Source: a virus. Taken from it: a DNA stretch of 25,747 bases. Numbering within the stretch: the stretch's first letter is position 1; each line of letters opens with the position of its first letter. Under the pieces are notes generated by a model. It ran no database searches, was not told where the DNA came from, and was given only the letters and a program-made list of their open reading frames with translations. The stretch covers positions 1-25,747 of IMG/VR virus record IMGVR_UViG_3300044621_001441; one strand, 5' to 3'. Below are positions 24,417 to 25,747 of this stretch, in pieces. Both the position numbers and the translations under genes were made by a program.

Positions 24417-24423
24417 ACTTAAA
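24414..24423 (+). promoter_or_regulatory. Candidate late promoter, copy 5
   Basis: TAAACTTAAA (24414-24423) is identical to copies 4 and 6. Its first six bases end exactly six bases before the ATG at 24426, so the RNA would begin at the start codon. The gene has no Shine-Dalgarno sequence. The motif begins on the last base of the HNH-like stop codon's frame, overlapping the end of that gene. No -35 box is evident (ATAGCA at that distance). Confidence 0.5.
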
Positions 24424-24425
24424 AC

Positions 24426-24746
24426 ATGAGCGGACTAGGACCAAGAGGAACATCAGCAACACCAGTAGCTATTTTAGGTGGAGCAACGCACGCAATCTCT
24501 TTTACTGCGACAAGTGCAAGAAATGCGACACCATTTAACTCAAAAACAAGAATTTTAGCAGCAATGGTAGCAGACCAAAACTGCTACATTGAAGCTGGTG
24601 ATAGTACGGTAGTAGCCACTACATCAAGCACGTACCTAGCAGCAGGGGCAGTATATAGTTTTGGTATTGACTCAAACATTACGCATATAGCAGTTATCAG
24701 GGCTACTACTGATGGTACACTAAGATTCTTTGAATCAAAGCCTTAA
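24426..24746 (+). CDS. Small virion-like protein (106 aa)
   Basis: The protein is beta-rich and Ala/Thr-rich, with the pattern FNSKTRILAAMVADQNCYIE, AGDSTVVATTSSTYLAAGAV and ITHIAVIRATTDGTLRFFE. I recall similar small proteins (ADQ-x-CYIEAGDSTVVA) in many phages near virion genes, without an assigned function. A decoration-type protein is likely. The gene ends facing the sigma gene and the two reading frames overlap by 12 bases. It has a candidate promoter and would be read from a leaderless RNA. Confidence 0.6.
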   Translation: MSGLGPRGTSATPVAILGGATHAISFTATSARNATPFNSKTRILAAMVADQNCYIEAGDSTVVATTSSTYLAAGAVYSFGIDSNITHIAVIRATTDGTLRFFESKP

Positions 24747-25517
24747 GGCTTCATAATCCCCCCGCAAAGATTCTTTTAAGAAGGTTACATTGCGGTTCAG
24801 TATTTGATTCAATTCAATAAGAGTTAAGTTATAAATTTCGCATAGTTTATTTTTAGTAAACTCTTGATTTAGATAACTTAGCACTATAGGGTATTCATCT
24901 TTGGGAATTTGTGATAAAAAATATTCCAAGTTTTCGGAAAGATCATCATACTCTTTAGAAGAAACGGGGATACTTTCTTTAATTAATTCATGGTCATTCA
25001 AAGGTACATCTATAGACTCAACTAATTGGCTTGAGTAGGCTTGGTATAATTTATTAAATTGATTTTTTGAAAGCTTTAATTTTTCTCTAATAGTCTCTAG
25101 TGGTTCAACATTAAGTAGGCTATGCAGCTCTTGAATTGCGTAATATTTCAATACGGGAATTTTAATCGTTGAAGAAGTTTGAATAAACTTTTGGATTCGT
25201 TGGTTAATCCATTGCCCAGCGTAAGTGCTAAATCTATAGCCTAGTTTTGGATTAAACTTTTCAGCAGCACGCTTTAAACCTGTAACAGCTTCTGAAATTA
25301 AATCTTCTAGTTCATAACCCCGATCCATAAATCTATTTGCAATATGTCTAGCCAATCTTAAGTTATGATAAATTAAAATCTTTTCATAAATTGGTCTTGC
25401 TAATTCATTGGAATTAAACCAAGAAGCCAACTCTTCTTCTTCGTTTTTCTTAAGAACTGGGATTTTTTTTATTTTGTCTAACAGGTTAGATAAACTCATG
25501 TTCTTATTATAAGACAT
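24735..25517 (-). CDS. Phage-encoded sigma-70 family factor
   Basis: This protein of up to 260 residues would redirect host RNA polymerase. Region 1.2-like IPVLKKNEEEELASWF lies at 19-34. Region 2 runs from about 44 to 122 (NLRLARHIANRF, LEDLISEAVTGLKRAAEKFN, RFSTYAGQWINQRIQKF, TIKIPV). A degenerate region 3 follows, and region 4 lies at about 205-252. The usual YATWWIRQ is YAGQWINQ, so the first Trp of the melting pair (W433 in E. coli) is Q102, while the -12 contact Gln is kept (Q106). In region 4 the RERIRQ contact block reads LIELNQ, so -35 binding is probably weak or lost. Coordinates take the longest frame; Met7 (25499) is equally possible because TATAAT lies six bases upstream of it. 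It is the only minus-strand gene. Confidence 0.85.
   Translation of the reverse strand: MSYNKNMSLSNLLDKIKKIPVLKKNEEEELASWFNSNELARPIYEKILIYHNLRLARHIANRFMDRGYELEDLISEAVTGLKRAAEKFNPKLGYRFSTYAGQWINQRIQKFIQTSSTIKIPVLKYYAIQELHSLLNVEPLETIREKLKLSKNQFNKLYQAYSSQLVESIDVPLNDHELIKESIPVSSKEYDDLSENLEYFLSQIPKDEYPIVLSYLNQEFTKNKLCEIYNLTLIELNQILNRNVTFLKESLRGDYEALRL
24738..24751. repeat. 14-bp palindrome at the convergent gene ends
   Basis: AAGCCTTAAGGCTT (24738-24751) is a perfect palindrome shared by the last codons of the plus-strand gene and the minus-strand sigma gene. As RNA it gives a 5-bp stem with a TTAA loop in either direction. A second small inverted repeat, GATTC-TTT-GAATC (24724-24736), sits next to it. 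Neither has a strong T-run, so a weak bidirectional terminator or RNA 3'-end stabiliser is possible but not convincing. Confidence 0.35.
25506..25511 (-). promoter_or_regulatory. Candidate -10 box of the sigma gene (TATAAT)
   Basis: On the minus strand a perfect TATAAT lies inside the first codons of the longest sigma frame and ends six bases before Met7. That is the same spacing as the late motif at 24414 has to its ATG. A poor -35 candidate, TTTAAG, lies 16 bp upstream. If real, host polymerase would make a leaderless sigma mRNA starting at Met7, independent of the phage sigma factor. The hexamer overlaps coding sequence of the alternative start, so both cannot be right together. Confidence 0.35.
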
Positions 25518-25523
25518 ATAGAG

Positions 25524-25533
25524 TAAACTTAAA
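25524..25533 (+). promoter_or_regulatory. Candidate late promoter, copy 6
   Basis: TAAACTTAAA (25524-25533) is preceded by GAG, as copy 4 is. The hexamer TAAACT ends seven bases before the ATG at 25537, with no ribosome site. The motif lies 6 bp from the longest sigma start on the other strand, so polymerase bound here would collide with expression of the sigma gene. It drives the last, rightward genes of the window. Confidence 0.5.
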
Positions 25534-25536
25534 GTA

Positions 25537-25659
25537 ATGGGGAATAGTTTAGACCTAGAATTGGATTTAATGATTGAGCAACAAGCCGTAACAGGGGAAA
25601 CTCCATCTTTAACAGGGCAATCAATGGGGCTTTTATTGGCTTTAACTTACACAAATTAA
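25537..25659 (+). CDS. Very small phage protein (40 aa)
   Basis: The reading frame runs from ATG to TAA with 40 codons of sense. The protein begins MGNSLDLELDLMIEQQ and ends TGQSMGLLLALTYTN. I recall similar tiny acidic or hydrophobic-tailed proteins next to virion genes in related phages, without a function. It is preceded by a candidate late promoter and followed after one base by the next gene, whose start is well supported, which argues that it is translated. Confidence 0.5.
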   Translation: MGNSLDLELDLMIEQQAVTGETPSLTGQSMGLLLALTYTN

Positions 25660-25660
25660 C

Positions 25661-25747
25661 ATGGCAGATAACGTAACGATTACCGAGGGTTCAGGAACAC
25701 AGATAGCGGCTGATGAAGTCGGGGGAGTTAAATATCAACGTGTAAAA
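25661..25747 (+). CDS. Start of a virion-associated protein, cut by the window end
   Basis: Only the first 29 codons are present. The sequence starts MADNVTITEGSGTQIAADEV and continues GGVKYQRVK. The MADNVTI...GSG...A.DEVGG..YQRVK pattern is, from memory, a common start of conserved phage proteins of unknown function, found near structural genes. The gene follows the 40-residue gene after one base and is probably translated from the same RNA. Its length and remaining domains cannot be seen. Confidence 0.6.
   Translation, partial: MADNVTITEGSGTQIAADEVGGVKYQRVK

Overview
The window is part of the genome of an AT-rich tailed bacteriophage (Caudoviricetes), most likely of podovirus type. The evidence is the gene order: small early genes, then terminase small and large subunits, a 756-residue portal, scaffold, HK97-fold major capsid protein, a tail-tubular/stabilisation pair, three probable ejection proteins (one of 1709 residues) and short fibre proteins. 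I recognise no bacterial chromosomal genes, tRNA, integrase, replication gene or endolysin, so this is a segment, not a full genome. The host cannot be read from the sequence. Several small genes (DUF6321-like, an HNH-like protein, the MADNVTI start at the right edge) remind me of proteins common in aquatic environmental podoviruses.

Layout. 1-955 is gene-free and holds a 20-bp AT-only palindrome and four direct repeats with the core GCCGATAAG, a possible origin or operator region. 956-3360 is a block of small unrecognised genes, many with overlapping stops and starts; three of them share the pattern FV(K/R)V...FI/V-x-LN. 3366-6192 holds a small beta-rich protein and both terminase subunits. 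6242-11865 is the head module: two small structural proteins, portal, a small protein, scaffold and capsid, closed by a clear intrinsic terminator. 11949-22602 is the tail and ejection module. 22625-24746 has fibre-like and accessory genes. 24735-25517 on the minus strand encodes a sigma-70-family factor, the only gene on that strand. The window ends in a truncated gene.

How it may work. The most interesting feature is transcription control. A ten-base motif, TA(T/A)ACTTAAA or a close variant, lies in front of six genes or gene groups, all in the structural and accessory part (6201, 10575, 15438, 22610, 24414, 25524), with no shared -35 box. If its first six bases act as a -10 element, transcription would start at or next to the start codon of four of these genes, none of which has a Shine-Dalgarno sequence: leaderless mRNAs. 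The other two, the capsid gene and the gene after terminase, have leaders with strong AAGGAGAT ribosome sites. The phage sigma factor has substitutions in the residues that in E. coli sigma-70 contact the -10 and -35 elements, so it is a natural candidate to read this motif. The early genes instead carry extended -10 boxes (TGGTATAGT, TGGTATATT) of the ordinary host type. The sigma gene lies convergent to one motif-driven gene and divergent from another, so late transcription would run antisense through it, a possible self-limiting circuit. This model is inference from sequence and untested.
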